DNA of 64,000 nt from Sedimenticola hydrogenitrophicus (GTDB lineage Bacteria; Pseudomonadota; Gammaproteobacteria; Chromatiales; Chromatiaceae). The stretch is taken from NCBI RefSeq assembly GCF_025175675.1, contig NZ_JANIOA010000009.1, forward strand, positions 1 to 64,000, in the 5' to 3' direction. A model generated the notes under the pieces. It was not told the origin of the DNA, did no database searches, and saw only the letters and a program-made list of their open reading frames with translations. How positions within the stretch are numbered: the first letter of the stretch is position 1; the number at the start of each line of letters is the position of its first letter. Made by a program: the position numbers and the translations under genes. This document shows, one piece after another, positions 16,591 to 28,270 of the stretch.

Positions 16591-16614
16591 AACCCGGCCC
16601 GGCCGGGTTTTTTG
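16591..16614 (+). terminator. Intrinsic terminator after the chemoreceptor gene
   Basis: AACCCGGCCCGGCCGGGTT forms a GC-rich hairpin followed by TTTTTT, 24 bases after the stop codon of the chemoreceptor gene. Confidence 0.85.
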
Positions 16615-16934
16615 CCGTCTGCCGTTTCATTCCCTCGCTATGTTGGTTGAGTCCGAAAGACTCCCTGAATCTGCCATACTGATGCTGACGGAGCCCGACG
16701 GCTAACCCAACAGTTGCATTAATCAGGAACCAATGATTTGTTTCACCCCGTTATCTGCCGGATGAGATAGACATGTTGCATGGTTTCCTGGAATGTACCG
16801 CTGGTGAAGTCCAGAATTGCACCCGTAGGAGCGGCGCCCCGCCGCGATTTCGGCCCGGGGGCGGGCCTCCTGCAGGTCGATTTTTGCAACGATCTGGTTA
16901 TGACAAATTTCACCCATGGAACAAGGATTGACCT
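16615..16934. other. Spacer upstream of the aminotransferase gene, with one GC-rich palindrome
   Basis: Contains a palindrome at 16825-16875 beginning GTAGGAGCGGCGCCCCGCC and ending GGCGGGCCTCCTGCAG. This is another GTAGG-type repeat, seen once here. The last 50 bases carry the AAGGA ribosome-binding site of the aminotransferase gene. No gene recognised. Confidence 0.5.
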
Positions 16935-18275
16935 ATGTCCGATATCGATACCCGACTGAACGCCGATCTGAGCCGCGAGGCGCTGGAGGCGCACTGGATG
17001 CCGTTTACCGGCAACCGCGATTTCAAACAGAACCCCCGGATGCTGGTGGCCGCCGAGGGCAACTATTACCGCAGCGCCGACGGGCGGCGGATCCTCGACG
17101 GGGTGTCCGGCCTCTGGTGCTGCGGCGCCGGGCATAACCTGCCGGAAATTGCCGAGGCAATCATCGCCCAGTTGGGGCGCATGGACTACTCGCCCGGCTT
17201 CCAGTTCGGCCACCCGCTCTCGTTCGAGCTGGCCAACCGCCTCAAGCAGTTGACGCCGGACGGGCTGGATTATGTGTTCTTCTCCAACTCCGGCTCCGAG
17301 GCGGTGGAGACCGCGCTGAAGATGGCGCGTGCCTACTGGCGTCTCAAGGGGATGCCGGGCAAGAACAAGCTGATCGGCCGCGCCAAGGGCTATCATGGAG
17401 TCAATTTTGGCGGTGTCAGCGTGGGCGGGATCGGGCCGAACCGCAAGCTGTTCGGCACCCTCCTGGATGCGGATCATCTCTCCCACACCCTGCTGGAGGA
17501 GAACGCCTTCAGTCGTGGCGTGCCGGCCCATGGTGTGGGTCTGGCCGATCAACTGGAGGAGCTGGTGGCGCTGCACGATGCCTCCAATATCGCCGCCGTG
17601 GTGGTCGAGCCGGTGGCCGGGTCGGCCGGCGTCATCGTGCCGCCCGAGGGCTATCTGCAGCGACTGCGGGAGATCTGTGATCGGCACGCTATCCTGCTGA
17701 TCTTCGATGAGGTGATCACCGGCTTCGGCCGCACCGGGCATGCCTTCGCCGCGGATGCCTTTGGTGTGGTACCGGACATCATGACCCTGGCCAAGGGACT
17801 GACCAACGGGGTGGTGCCGATGGGGGCGACGCTGGCCCGCGGTGAGATCTACCAGACCTTCATGGAACAGGGCGGTCCCGGCTATCTGGTGGAGTTCCCC
17901 CACGGCTACACCTATTCCGCCCACCCGCTGGCCTGCGCGGCCGGGTTGGCCGCTCTGGAGCTGTTCGAACGGGAGCGGTTGACGGAGCGCGCACGTGAAC
18001 TGGCACCCTATTTCGAGGCCGGCCTGCACAGCCTGAAGGGCTTCCCCCACGTAACCGACATTCGTAATTACGGCCTGGCCGGGGCGCTACAGATCGCCCC
18101 CCATAAAGGGGAGCCGGCGCGTCGTCCCTGGGAGATCGCCATGCGCTGCTGGGAGCGCGGGGTCTATGTGCGTTATGGCGGCGACACCCTCCAGTTCGGA
18201 CCGGCCATGACCATGGAACGGGAGGAGATAGACCGCTTGGTCAATGTGGTGGGGGACTGCCTCAGGGGCCTTTGA
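16935..18275 (+). CDS. Omega-amino acid:pyruvate aminotransferase (class III)
   Basis: The 446-residue PLP enzyme matches beta-alanine/omega-amino acid:pyruvate transaminases. The start [24 protein letters not shown] and [14 protein letters not shown] (PLP-phosphate contacts) are present, as are [26 protein letters not shown] with the cofactor-contacting Asp, and [12 protein letters not shown] with the Schiff-base lysine near residue 288. It moves the terminal amino group of beta-alanine or related amines to pyruvate, giving malonate semialdehyde and alanine. Usually a methylmalonate-semialdehyde dehydrogenase gene follows; none is present here, so the pathway context is missing. ATG at 16935 has AAGGA upstream. 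Confidence 0.9.
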   Translation: MSDIDTRLNADLSREALEAHWMPFTGNRDFKQNPRMLVAAEGNYYRSADGRRILDGVSGLWCCGAGHNLPEIAEAIIAQLGRMDYSPGFQFGHPLSFELANRLKQLTPDGLDYVFFSNSGSEAVETALKMARAYWRLKGMPGKNKLIGRAKGYHGVNFGGVSVGGIGPNRKLFGTLLDADHLSHTLLEENAFSRGVPAHGVGLADQLEELVALHDASNIAAVVVEPVAGSAGVIVPPEGYLQRLREICDRHAILLIFDEVITGFGRTGHAFAADAFGVVPDIMTLAKGLTNGVVPMGATLARGEIYQTFMEQGGPGYLVEFPHGYTYSAHPLACAAGLAALELFERERLTERARELAPYFEAGLHSLKGFPHVTDIRNYGLAGALQIAPHKGEPARRPWEIAMRCWERGVYVRYGGDTLQFGPAMTMEREEIDRLVNVVGDCLRGL

Positions 18276-18576
18276 AACCCGGGCCGCCGGTTCGCCGGCC
18301 CGTCCGGGACCAACCTCCGCGACCCGGGAGCCACTGTTACCGCAGGCCTCGGGAGGATTGCCTGGGCACCAAACGGATAACAAAATATTCATAAATGCGT
18401 CATCACTCCTTAAGAAACCGCTAATGTGACCGATATTAAATAGTGATCCGGTTCACAAACCGGGGTGCCGGGAGCGCGCGTTGCTCCTATCTGATGGATG
18501 CGGGTGGGGTTGAATGCGATTCGCCGACATGTCCGGTTCAGACCGGCGGGCGGAATGGTTGCCTGATTGATGTGTT
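18276..18576. other. Spacer between the aminotransferase and GGDEF genes
   Basis: A GC-rich hairpin GGGCCGCCGGTTCGCCGGCCC lies just after the aminotransferase stop codon, without a clear T-run. The middle (about 18375-18440) is AT-rich and is the likely promoter area for the GGDEF gene. Two CCGGTT(C)-type short inverted repeats occur (near 18450 and 18535). No gene recognised. Confidence 0.4.
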
Positions 18577-20784
18577 ATGAAGAAAATCCATTGGGATGAA
18601 GGGCTGAGTATTGGTGACCCCGAGCTGGACGGGGAGCACAAGCAATTCATCGCGCTGCTCAATCGGCTCATTGACCTGATCGACGAATCGCCGGATGCGG
18701 AACAGGTGCATCGGATTCTGGATGAGCTGGAGCAACTGGCCGTCGAGCACAGCCGCCATGAGGAGATGCTCAGCCTCTCCGCCGGGGCGGACTCCAGGGA
18801 AGAGCAACGGCGCGAGCACAGTGACTTCCGCTCGGCCATCATCGAGGCCAGGAACCAGCTGCGGCCAGACGATCTGGGGAGCTCCCTGATCGATATGACC
18901 GAGTCCCTGGTCAAGTTGCTGATTAACCATATTATCGATCAGGACCTGGACCTGGCGCCGCTGCTGGCGGAGCGGGAGCTGAAGAATCACTCCCTGGCGG
19001 AATATCTGGTGGTCAAGTTCCAGAAGGTCTCCTTCGTGCGCGGCCTCGAGATGCTGGTGGTCATCTCCCTGCTGCCGATGCTGGTGTTTGCCGGAATGAT
19101 CATGGTCCAGTCCTGGCAGGCGGCGGTCGGCGCCAGCGATGTGGCGCGGTTGGCCAATTTCAGTCAGCGGGTCGGTGGTCTCGTCCATGAGCTGCAGAAG
19201 GAGCGTGGCCTCAGCGCCGGTTTTCTGACCAGTGAAGATCGGGCGTTCGGGATCGCCCTGCGGCTGCAGCGCCGGCACAGCGATGGTGAACTGGCGCTGT
19301 TTCGCTCGGACTTGGAGTCGCGGAAGCTGGTGGGCCGGCTGGAGCGGATCGGTAATCTGGCGGCCAAGGTGGTGGTCCGCCTGGAGGTCCTGGCCCGTTA
19401 CCGTGACCGCATCGACCAGCGGCAGATAGCTCCCCGGGAGAGCTTCGACGGCTTTACCGGGCTGATCTCCGAACTGACCGGACTGACCAACCAGATAGCC
19501 ATTTTCTCCCGCCTTCACAGCGCCTCCGAGTTGTTTCAGGCCAATGCCCTGCTGCTCCAGTATGCGGAGATGGGCGGGCGTGAGCGGGCGGTGGTCTCCG
19601 GGGCATTCGGCAGGGGGCAATTCACCCGGGATGAATATCGGCAACTGGTCGCGCTGACCTCGGAGCAGGGGACGCTGGAGCGGCAGTTTCACTCCTTCCT
19701 CTCGGAGCGCCAGTGGCTGCGCTGGCGTGCCCATTACTCAACGGAGGCGGTCATTGCCTATAAGCGGCTCAGTGACCACGCCCTGGAGGCCGGCAGTGGC
19801 GACGGCAAGGTCTCGGTGGACAGCTTCACCTGGTTCAAGGTGGCCACCCAGCGCATCAACCTGATCAATGCGTTCCAGCAGCAGATGCTCAGTCAATTGC
19901 TGGAGGAGATGAAGCGGCAGCGCAGTCTCTCCACGGCCGTCTTCATGATGACGGTGTTTGGCGGCGGCGCCATGGTGCTGCTGATCGGTTACGTGGCGCT
20001 GCAGCTGGCCCGGTCGATCCGCCTGCCCATCCTCAGCCTGACCGAAGGGATGCGGGCGTTGACCGCGGGCGACAAGTCGTTGCGCATACCGTTTGCCAAG
20101 CGCCGGGACGAACTGGGGGATATGGTGCTGGCCTATGAGACATTTCGGCGCAAGCTGATCCGGGCCGATATGTTGAGCCTGGGCGAGCAGCTGGGGCCGC
20201 TGACGGTCAGTCGGCATGTCCTGGCATTGAAGCGCAGCACGGCGGAGGGGGAGGAGTATAAGCGGCTGGCCAGCATCGACTCCCTGACCGGCGTGATCAA
20301 CCGCCGTGAATTCATGAAACGGGCCAAAATGGAGGTGGCGCGGCTGTTGCGCCATCAGGGCGAGTTGTCGGTGATGCTGCTGGATGTGGATTACTTCAAG
20401 CAGGTGAACGACAACTATGGCCATCCCGCCGGTGACCGGGTACTGAAGTTTGTCGCCCAGGCCATCGTCTCGGCGCTGCGCGAAGAGGATATCCTGGGCC
20501 GCATCGGCGGAGAGGAGTTCGCCGTGCTATTGCCCGCCACCGACCAGCCGTCCGCCGGCGCCACGGCGGAGCGGGTGAGGACGGCCATCGAAAATCTGCG
20601 CATCCAGGTTGGTGAGGACGAGATCAAAGTCACCATCAGCATCGGGCTCAGCGAGATTGCCGGCGGCGAGGCGTCGATCGAGGCGGCCATGCAGCGGGCC
20701 GACCGGGCGCTCTATCGGGCCAAGGATAACGGGCGTAACCGGGTCTGCAGCAAGCCGGCTGTTGCGCCGGAGACGAGTGCCTGA
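18577..20784 (+). CDS. Hemerythrin-NIT-HAMP-GGDEF diguanylate cyclase
   Basis: A 735-residue fusion. Residues 1-130 are a cytoplasmic hemerythrin domain: His21, His58, Glu62, His81, His118 and Asp123 fit the di-iron ligands, but the seventh position is Gln77 where a His is expected. A membrane helix (about 157-177) leads to a periplasmic region with LQKERGLSAGFL, the signature of the NIT nitrate/nitrite-sensing domain. A second helix (about 450-472), a HAMP linker and a C-terminal GGDEF domain follow, with GGEEF near residue 645 and an inhibitory RxxD site (REED) five residues before it. It should make cyclic-di-GMP in response to oxygen or redox and possibly nitrate. No strong Shine-Dalgarno is visible. 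Confidence 0.88.
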   Translation: MKKIHWDEGLSIGDPELDGEHKQFIALLNRLIDLIDESPDAEQVHRILDELEQLAVEHSRHEEMLSLSAGADSREEQRREHSDFRSAIIEARNQLRPDDLGSSLIDMTESLVKLLINHIIDQDLDLAPLLAERELKNHSLAEYLVVKFQKVSFVRGLEMLVVISLLPMLVFAGMIMVQSWQAAVGASDVARLANFSQRVGGLVHELQKERGLSAGFLTSEDRAFGIALRLQRRHSDGELALFRSDLESRKLVGRLERIGNLAAKVVVRLEVLARYRDRIDQRQIAPRESFDGFTGLISELTGLTNQIAIFSRLHSASELFQANALLLQYAEMGGRERAVVSGAFGRGQFTRDEYRQLVALTSEQGTLERQFHSFLSERQWLRWRAHYSTEAVIAYKRLSDHALEAGSGDGKVSVDSFTWFKVATQRINLINAFQQQMLSQLLEEMKRQRSLSTAVFMMTVFGGGAMVLLIGYVALQLARSIRLPILSLTEGMRALTAGDKSLRIPFAKRRDELGDMVLAYETFRRKLIRADMLSLGEQLGPLTVSRHVLALKRSTAEGEEYKRLASIDSLTGVINRREFMKRAKMEVARLLRHQGELSVMLLDVDYFKQVNDNYGHPAGDRVLKFVAQAIVSALREEDILGRIGGEEFAVLLPATDQPSAGATAERVRTAIENLRIQVGEDEIKVTISIGLSEIAGGEASIEAAMQRADRALYRAKDNGRNRVCSKPAVAPETSA

Positions 20785-21088
20785 CCCACCCGAAACTCCA
20801 CATGGGGGCTGTAGGATGCTGGTGAGCTTGCGAACCGCATCATTGGCTGGCCGCTGGACCGATGCGGTTCGTATTACTCACCGCATCCTACGGGTTGTAG
20901 TTTTAGGGCGAAGGATGGGTGGAGCGTCCCGATGAACTCGCTGCTGGCTCCCTCTCCGGCGCGCAACCCATCGCGCATCTGCATCCGCAGATGGGTTACG
21001 GCGCGCTCGACCGCCGCGAACAGCCGTCACAAGGGTGCCGCGCCTGCACCCATCCTACACGCTATGAATGAATCCACCGCCCGATGCG
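20785..21088. other. Spacer with palindromic repeat family B, copy 1
   Basis: Lies between two convergent genes. The repeat at 20811-20891 is followed by about 200 bases containing CATCTGCATCCGCAGATG near 20978 (a small hairpin). No gene recognised. The palindromes probably end transcription from both sides. Confidence 0.5.
20811..20891. repeat. Palindromic repeat family B, copy 1
   Basis: GTAGGATGCTGGTGAG...CGAACCGCATC on the left faces GATGCGGTTCG...CTCACCGCATCCTAC on the right. Copies occur at 32021-32100 and 50292-50383. About 80 bases, non-coding. Confidence 0.85.
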
Positions 21089-21805
21089 CTATCCCTCCAA
21101 CGCCTGCCGCTGCAGCGCCATGATCTCGCGGATGCCGCCATCCGCCAGCGCCAACATGGCATTCAGCTCCTGCAGGTGAAAGGCGTGTCCTTCCGCCGTC
21201 CCCTGGACCTCGATAAAGGCCCCGGCCTCGTTCATCACCACGTTCATGTCGGTCTCCGCCTGGGAGTCCTCGGCATAATCGAGGTCCAGTACCGGTACCC
21301 CCCGATAGATGCCGACCGAGACCGAGGCGAGCTGGCCGTGAATCGGATCGCTGGCGAGTTTGCCGGACTCCCGCAGCTTGGCGACGGCATCGCACAGCGC
21401 CACATAGGCGCCCGAGATGGAGGCCGTGCGGGTGCCGCCGTCCGCCTGAATGACGTCGCAGTCCAGGGTGATGGTGCGTTCGCCCAGGGCCTGAAGGTCG
21501 GTCACCGCGCGCAGGCTGCGGCCGATCAGCCGCTGGATTTCCAGGGTGCGGCCGCCCTGTTTGCCCCGGCTTGCCTCCCGTGCCATGCGGCTGTCGGTGG
21601 AGCGGGGCAGCATGCCGTATTCGGCGGTCACCCAGCCCTGGCCGCTGCCCTTGAGGAAGGGCGGTACGCGCTCCTCGACCGAGGCGGTGCAAATAACCTG
21701 GGTATCGCCGAACGAGATCAGTACCGATCCCTCCGCATGCTTGGTGAAGTGTCGGGTAATGCGGACGGAGCGCATCTGCTCGGGGGTGCGGCCACTGGGT
21801 CTCAT
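21089..21805 (-). CDS. rph: Ribonuclease PH
   Basis: The 238-residue phosphorolytic 3'-5' exoribonuclease trims tRNA 3' ends. Landmarks: [12 protein letters not shown] at the start, [32 protein letters not shown], the phosphate-binding [17 protein letters not shown], and the catalytic-site strand [15 protein letters not shown]. The full-length C-terminus ([17 protein letters not shown]) shows it is not the frameshifted form known from E. coli K-12. It overlaps the PP2C gene by four bases, so it is co-transcribed downstream of the kinase and phosphatase. rph normally neighbours rdgB or pyrE; here rdgB lies 15 kb away. Confidence 0.96.
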   Translation of the reverse strand: MRPSGRTPEQMRSVRITRHFTKHAEGSVLISFGDTQVICTASVEERVPPFLKGSGQGWVTAEYGMLPRSTDSRMAREASRGKQGGRTLEIQRLIGRSLRAVTDLQALGERTITLDCDVIQADGGTRTASISGAYVALCDAVAKLRESGKLASDPIHGQLASVSVGIYRGVPVLDLDYAEDSQAETDMNVVMNEAGAFIEVQGTAEGHAFHLQELNAMLALADGGIREIMALQRQALEG

Positions 21806-22683
21806 TCTTTCTCCTGCTTGATTTCGGTTTCAAAATTGTTGATGGCGTTCTGCAGCTCGGCAATGGCCCGGGCCAGGTTGCTCTCTTCCGCGGGCTCCGG
21901 CTGTTCGCTCCGGGTCTCGTCCAGCTTGTCTTGGTCCCCCTGCTGCATCCGCAGGGCGAGCAGGGTGATGTTATCACTGTCCGGAAAGGCATTGTGGGCC
22001 GCCTGTTCGGCCAGCTTGCGGACCGCGTCCGACAGCGGCAGCGTACTGAACAGGGTGTTCAGCAGTTCCTCTTCGCTGATGCTCCCCCAGAGTCCGTCGC
22101 TGCACAGCAGCAGGATATCCCCGGCCTCCAGCTTGTGTTTGCCCAGGGTGATGTCCGGGGAGGCCAGCGCACCGCCCAGGCAGCGGGTGACATAGTTGCG
22201 CTGGGGATGGTTCTTCTGCTGTTTGGCGGTGATCACCCCCTGCTGTTTCAGCCGTTCGACATAGGAGTGGTCAATGGTCTTGGAGAGTACCCGGCGCTCC
22301 CGCAGCAGATAGAGCCGGCTGTCGCCGGCATGTGCCCAGTGGGCCACACTCTTCTGCACCAGGCAGGCCACCGCCGTGGTGCGCGGATCGATGGCCGGCT
22401 GCTGTTCATAACCGAAGGCAACGATATTTTCATGCGCCTTGTGCAGCAGGCGGGTGAGAAAGCTGCTGGGATTGAGGATTGGGTGGGGGATCCGGTTGAA
22501 ATAGCTCTGGCAGGTATCGATCAACACCTGCGCCGCCGCCTCACCCCGTGGATGGCCGCCCATGCCATCACCCAGCCCCAGCAGGACGCTGCCACCGTCG
22601 GTCACCCGGATACAGCGGTCCTGATTGATCTTGCGGTCGCCTATCAGGCTGCTGAAGGCGGATTCACCGGGTTGTATACTCAT
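21802..22683 (-). CDS. PP2C-family Ser/Thr protein phosphatase
   Basis: The 293-residue protein carries the PP2C metal-binding motifs: INQDRC near residue 19, [36 protein letters not shown] and [11 protein letters not shown]. These bind two Mn/Mg ions at the active site. A charged C-terminal extension (about residues 245-293) rich in Glu/Gln is predicted to be helical. There is no signal peptide, so it acts in the cytoplasm. It overlaps the upstream kinase gene by four bases, an arrangement that suggests they act on the same substrates, and overlaps rph downstream. Confidence 0.92.
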   Translation of the reverse strand: MSIQPGESAFSSLIGDRKINQDRCIRVTDGGSVLLGLGDGMGGHPRGEAAAQVLIDTCQSYFNRIPHPILNPSSFLTRLLHKAHENIVAFGYEQQPAIDPRTTAVACLVQKSVAHWAHAGDSRLYLLRERRVLSKTIDHSYVERLKQQGVITAKQQKNHPQRNYVTRCLGGALASPDITLGKHKLEAGDILLLCSDGLWGSISEEELLNTLFSTLPLSDAVRKLAEQAAHNAFPDSDNITLLALRMQQGDQDKLDETRSEQPEPAEESNLARAIAELQNAINNFETEIKQEKE

Positions 22684-23684
22684 TCAGGGGGGTTCTCCTT
22701 GAGCAAATCGTCGGTTGTCGCCGGTGGTGTCTGGGGGTTGTTGGCCGGGCGCCCCCGTTCCTGGGTCAGTGCCTCCAGCATGACACCGGCATTCTGCGGT
22801 CTTAGCAGGGGGTCCACCTCCATCGCCCAGTCGATCACATCCAGCAGGTAGGCGGGGTACTGTTTCCGGTACAGACTGGCGACCGGTTTCATGGAATCCT
22901 GCGCGTGCCGTTCGATGGCCGAGGGCGGCGGTTTGCCCTCGATGCAGGAGCGCATGGTGGCGCCGATGGCGTAGACGTCGCTCCACGGGCCGACGTAACC
23001 GGAGGAGTAGTACTGCTCGACCGGGGCGAACCCGGGAGTCACCACCTGGGAGGATTGCCGGCTGCGCGTGGTGGCGAACTGGTGCACGGCGCCAAAGTCC
23101 AGCAGCAGGGGATTGCCGCCCGGCCGCAGGTGGATATTGCTGGGTTTGATGTCCAGGTGCAGTTGTCCCTCGGAGTGGATCAGGTTCAGGGCGTCCAGCA
23201 CCGCCGGGAAGACCGTCAGCAGAAAGGTGGTGCTGAGTCCGCCATTGCGCTTTTTTACATAGCTGCCCAGGTTTTTGCCATGCTCATAGTCCATCACCAG
23301 GTAGGCGGTGTTGTTGGCCAGGAAGAAGGTGCGGACATTGACGATATTGGGGTGGCGCAGGGTGGCCAGCGCCTTGGCCTCCAGGTAGAAGAGCTTGCGC
23401 CCGTTGTGGAAGGCGTCGCACTGTTTCTCGCCGCTCACCTGCACCCGGCCGGCCGGATCCCGCACCGCCAGCTTCTTCGGCAGGTACTCCTTGATCACCA
23501 CATGGTCCTGGGTGTCCTCGTCCTCGGCCAGATAAATCAGGCTGAAGCCGCCGCTCCCGATCAGTTTGATGATCGAGTAACAGTCAATGACGGTACCGGA
23601 TGGTAGGCTGTCCCTGTTCTGTTCCGCGGGTGAAGAAATAATCGGCTCCGGATGCACTCTGTACGAATGCGCATTATGATACAC
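22680..23684 (-). CDS. Hanks-type Ser/Thr protein kinase
   Basis: The 334-residue kinase has the glycine loop IGSGGFSLIYLAED, the catalytic lysine in HVVIKEYLP, the catalytic loop LHLDIKPSNIHL (an HLD variant of HRD) and the metal-binding LLDFGAVHQF. The activation segment is VVTPGFAPVEQY and the APE-equivalent region GPWSDVYAIGAT. No transmembrane segment or sensor domain is present, unlike PknB-type kinases. The start is a GTG at 23684 with a weak ribosome-binding site; a later start would trim the unstructured N-terminus only. It forms an operon with the PP2C phosphatase and rph and is divergent from yicC. Confidence 0.9.
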   Translation of the reverse strand: MYHNAHSYRVHPEPIISSPAEQNRDSLPSGTVIDCYSIIKLIGSGGFSLIYLAEDEDTQDHVVIKEYLPKKLAVRDPAGRVQVSGEKQCDAFHNGRKLFYLEAKALATLRHPNIVNVRTFFLANNTAYLVMDYEHGKNLGSYVKKRNGGLSTTFLLTVFPAVLDALNLIHSEGQLHLDIKPSNIHLRPGGNPLLLDFGAVHQFATTRSRQSSQVVTPGFAPVEQYYSSGYVGPWSDVYAIGATMRSCIEGKPPPSAIERHAQDSMKPVASLYRKQYPAYLLDVIDWAMEVDPLLRPQNAGVMLEALTQERGRPANNPQTPPATTDDLLKENPPE

Positions 23685-23802
23685 CTAACACCGTCAACGG
23701 CCGTGAGGATCTCGGCAGTCCGGTCGATCGGCGGGTAGATCACTGCCTGCGTTGTCATGATGATACGCAGTACTCTTCCAAGTATAAATAACAGGTGCGC
23801 AC

Positions 23803-25388
<1,586 letters not shown>

Positions 25389-25706
25389 ATCACCATTCCG
25401 ACTACAGCCATGCTAAATTTGGCGGGACCCTGGAGAACCACGGATTCACACAAATAAACACGGATTCAGAATTCCGATCTCCCATCTGTGTGGATCCCTG
25501 TCCATCCGGGGTTCCTTGCCAGTCGGGGCCGGGATAACTAAACGGCTATTGAAAGCCATACTTGGAATTGCTGCTCCGGCTGGCTGGTGCGCACGCGGGC
25601 ATTGTTATACTATTAAATGTTCCGGTCGTGACGGCCGGCGTGATTGTACTATTTTCTTCCCCGGGGACAGCGTATCCGGGGATTGGACCTTCGGAGTGTA
25701 TTGAAC
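25389..25706. other. Spacer between gmk and rpoZ
   Basis: About 318 bases. The first part (about 25430-25520) has an imperfect palindrome built on ACCACGGATTCACAC and CTGTGTGGATCCCTG, which looks like another repeat. The second part should hold the rpoZ-spoT promoter; a GTTATACTATTAAATG stretch near 25604 is a plausible -10 area. No gene recognised. Confidence 0.4.
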
Positions 25707-25988
25707 ATGGCCCGCGTTACAGTTGAAGATTGCCTTGAGCATGTGGATAACCGTTTTGACCTGGTGTTGCTGGCGACCAAGCGCGCACGCCAGTTGAGCC
25801 ATGGCGTGGCGCCGCTGCTGGCCTGGGAGAATGACAAGCCGACCGTCGTGGCCCTGCGCGAGATCGCCGCCGGCCTGGTGGACGATCATCTGGTGGCCCC
25901 CAAATCCCAATCCGAAGTGGACATGAGCGCCCTGGAAGACAACTTCGGTTCGGATGGCCTGGTGGATGAGCAGGCCTTTGCCAGATAA
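25707..25988 (+). CDS. rpoZ: RNA polymerase omega subunit
   Basis: The 93-residue subunit has the canonical [20 protein letters not shown] start, RARQLSHG and [13 protein letters not shown]. Omega helps assemble RNA polymerase and forms part of ppGpp site 1 in proteobacteria, using its N-terminal MAR residues, which are present. ATG at 25707; an upstream in-frame extension to 25644 is not conserved. It precedes spoT by 95 bases. Confidence 0.97.
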   Translation: MARVTVEDCLEHVDNRFDLVLLATKRARQLSHGVAPLLAWENDKPTVVALREIAAGLVDDHLVAPKSQSEVDMSALEDNFGSDGLVDEQAFAR

Positions 25989-26083
25989 GGAATGGGTACC
26001 CGAGGTCTCTCAATAGAAATAATCAGCCCGTATCTTGCCGAGGCTGCGTTGGTCTGTGGCGCAGCCTTCGACCGGTTTATCGT

Positions 26084-28249
26084 ATGAGCAGTCCGGCCGG
26101 TGTCCAACCTTCTGAATCGAATAACAAACCGCGCTTCCTGATCAGCGATCTCTGCGTCTATCTCGAATCCTATCTGAGTGTCGAGCAGATTCGTGAAGTC
26201 TACCGTGCCTATGTCTTCAGCGCCGAGGCGCACGAGGGGCAGAAGCGCCTCAGTGGCGAGCCTTACATCTACCACCCCCTGGCCGTGGCCCGGATCCTGG
26301 CCGATATCCGCCTCGACCACCGCTGTCTCATGGCCGCCATCATGCATGATGTACTGGAGGACACCCCGGTCACCATGGCCAAGCTGGTAGCCGAATTCGG
26401 TGAAGAGGTGGCCGCCCTGGTGGACGGCGTCAGCAAGCTGAACCAGATCAATTTCCCCTCCAAGGCCGAGGCCCAGGCCGCCAGTTTCCGCAAGATGCTG
26501 CTGGCCATGACCCAGGATATCCGCATTATCCTGATCAAGCTGGCCGACCGGCTGCACAACATGCGAACCCTGGAGGTGATGCGCCCGGAGAAGTGCCGGC
26601 GGATCGCCCGCGAGACCCTGGAGATCTATGCCCCGATCGCCCATCGGCTGGGTATCTACCGGTTGCGTACCGAGCTGGAGGAGCTCTGTTTCGCCGCCTA
26701 CTGGCCGATGCGCTACCGCGCCCTGAAAGAGGCGGTGCGCGCCGCCCGGGGTAACCGCAAGGAGGTGATGGCCAACATCGATGCCGCGCTGGTCGGCCGC
26801 CTGGAGCAGGATGGGATCGTCGGTGTGGTGCGTGGCAGGGAGAAGCACCTCTACAGCATCTACACCAAGATGCGCGACAAAAAGCTCTCCTTCTCCGAAG
26901 TGGTGGACGTCTACGCCTTCCGCATCATCGTCGACCGCCTGGACACCTGCTACCGGGTGCTGGGGGTGGTGCACAACCTCTACAAGCCGGTCCCCGGACG
27001 CTTCAAGGACTACATCGCCATCCCCAAGGCGAACGGTTATCAGTCGCTGCACACCCTGCTGTTCGGGCCCCACGGCCTGCCGATCGAGATCCAGATCCGC
27101 ACCGTGGAGATGGACCGCATGGCGGAATCGGGCATCGCCGCGCACTGGCTCTACAAGTCCAGCGACAACCAGAGCGGCAAGGCCCACGCCGATGCCTCCA
27201 GTTGGCTGAAGAATCTGCTGGAGCTGCAGAAGGACGCGGGCGACTCCATGGAGTTCCTGGAACACGTGAAGGTGGACCTGTTCCCGGACGAGGTCTATGT
27301 CTTCACCCCGCGCGGCAAGATCATGGTGCTGGCCAAAGGGGCTACGGTGATCGATTTCGCCTACGCGGTGCACTCCGACGTGGGCAACCACACAGTGGCG
27401 GCCCGGGTCGACCGGCACATGGTGCCGCTGCGTACCCGCCTGTACAGCGGCCAGACGGTGGAGATCATCACCTCCGACTCGGCCAACCCCAGTGCCGCCT
27501 GGCTCAACTTCGTGGTAACGGGCAAGGCACGGGCCAATATCCGCGGCTACCTGAAGAACCTGCGCCATCAGGAGGCGGTCACCCTGGGGCGGCGGCTGGT
27601 GAACAAGGATCTGGCGCAGCACAATCTCACCATTGATGAGATTCCGGAGGCACGGCTCGGCCGTCTGCTGGAGGATTTCCATCTGACCAGCAAGGAGGCG
27701 TTACTGGAGGAGATCGGCCTGGGTAACCGCATGCCGCTGTTGGTGGCACGCCGGCTGACCGATTCCGACAGTGAAATCCCCCGGGAAGAGATGCCGCCCC
27801 AGGCCGGTTCGGCGCCGCTGGCGATTACCGGTACCGAAGGCATGGTGGTGCGGTTCGCCAAGTGCTGCCGGCCGTTGCCGGGAGACGAAATCGTCGCCAT
27901 TTTCAATCCCGGCAAGGGTATCGTGGTGCACCGGCATGAGTGCCGCAATCTCGGCGATTTCCGCAAGAGCGACAGCTGGCTGGATGTGAACTGGGAGAAG
28001 GAGCCGGTGGGCGATTTCACCACCGAGATCAAGGTGGATGTGGGCAACAAGCGGGGCGCCCTGGCGTCCGTGGCCTCGGCCATCTCGGAGATGGGCTCCA
28101 ACATCAAGAACGTCAATATGGAGGAGCGGGACGGTCTCACCTCCACGCTCCATTTCGTGGTGGCGGTGGATAGCCGCATCCACCTGGCCAATATCATGCG
28201 CCGTCTGCGCCAGTTGAAGACGGTGCTGCGCATTCACCGCGTCGGTTGA
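26084..28249 (+). CDS. spoT: Bifunctional (p)ppGpp synthetase/hydrolase SpoT
   Basis: The 721-residue enzyme has an N-terminal HD hydrolase domain (YHPLAVARILADIRLD; HDVLEDT with His88-Asp89). A RelA/SpoT synthetase domain follows with GRFKDYIAIPKANGYQSLHT, then TGS (DEVYVFTPRGKI), a helical region, a zinc-finger-like segment (KCCRPLPGDEIV) and a C-terminal ACT domain (VGNKRGALASVASAISEMG). It makes and degrades (p)ppGpp in the stringent response. Downstream, the usual trmH/spoU is absent and ridA follows instead after 21 bases. Confidence 0.97.
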   Translation: MSSPAGVQPSESNNKPRFLISDLCVYLESYLSVEQIREVYRAYVFSAEAHEGQKRLSGEPYIYHPLAVARILADIRLDHRCLMAAIMHDVLEDTPVTMAKLVAEFGEEVAALVDGVSKLNQINFPSKAEAQAASFRKMLLAMTQDIRIILIKLADRLHNMRTLEVMRPEKCRRIARETLEIYAPIAHRLGIYRLRTELEELCFAAYWPMRYRALKEAVRAARGNRKEVMANIDAALVGRLEQDGIVGVVRGREKHLYSIYTKMRDKKLSFSEVVDVYAFRIIVDRLDTCYRVLGVVHNLYKPVPGRFKDYIAIPKANGYQSLHTLLFGPHGLPIEIQIRTVEMDRMAESGIAAHWLYKSSDNQSGKAHADASSWLKNLLELQKDAGDSMEFLEHVKVDLFPDEVYVFTPRGKIMVLAKGATVIDFAYAVHSDVGNHTVAARVDRHMVPLRTRLYSGQTVEIITSDSANPSAAWLNFVVTGKARANIRGYLKNLRHQEAVTLGRRLVNKDLAQHNLTIDEIPEARLGRLLEDFHLTSKEALLEEIGLGNRMPLLVARRLTDSDSEIPREEMPPQAGSAPLAITGTEGMVVRFAKCCRPLPGDEIVAIFNPGKGIVVHRHECRNLGDFRKSDSWLDVNWEKEPVGDFTTEIKVDVGNKRGALASVASAISEMGSNIKNVNMEERDGLTSTLHFVVAVDSRIHLANIMRRLRQLKTVLRIHRVG

Positions 28250-28270
28250 ATAGACAGAGGGCAAACAGCA

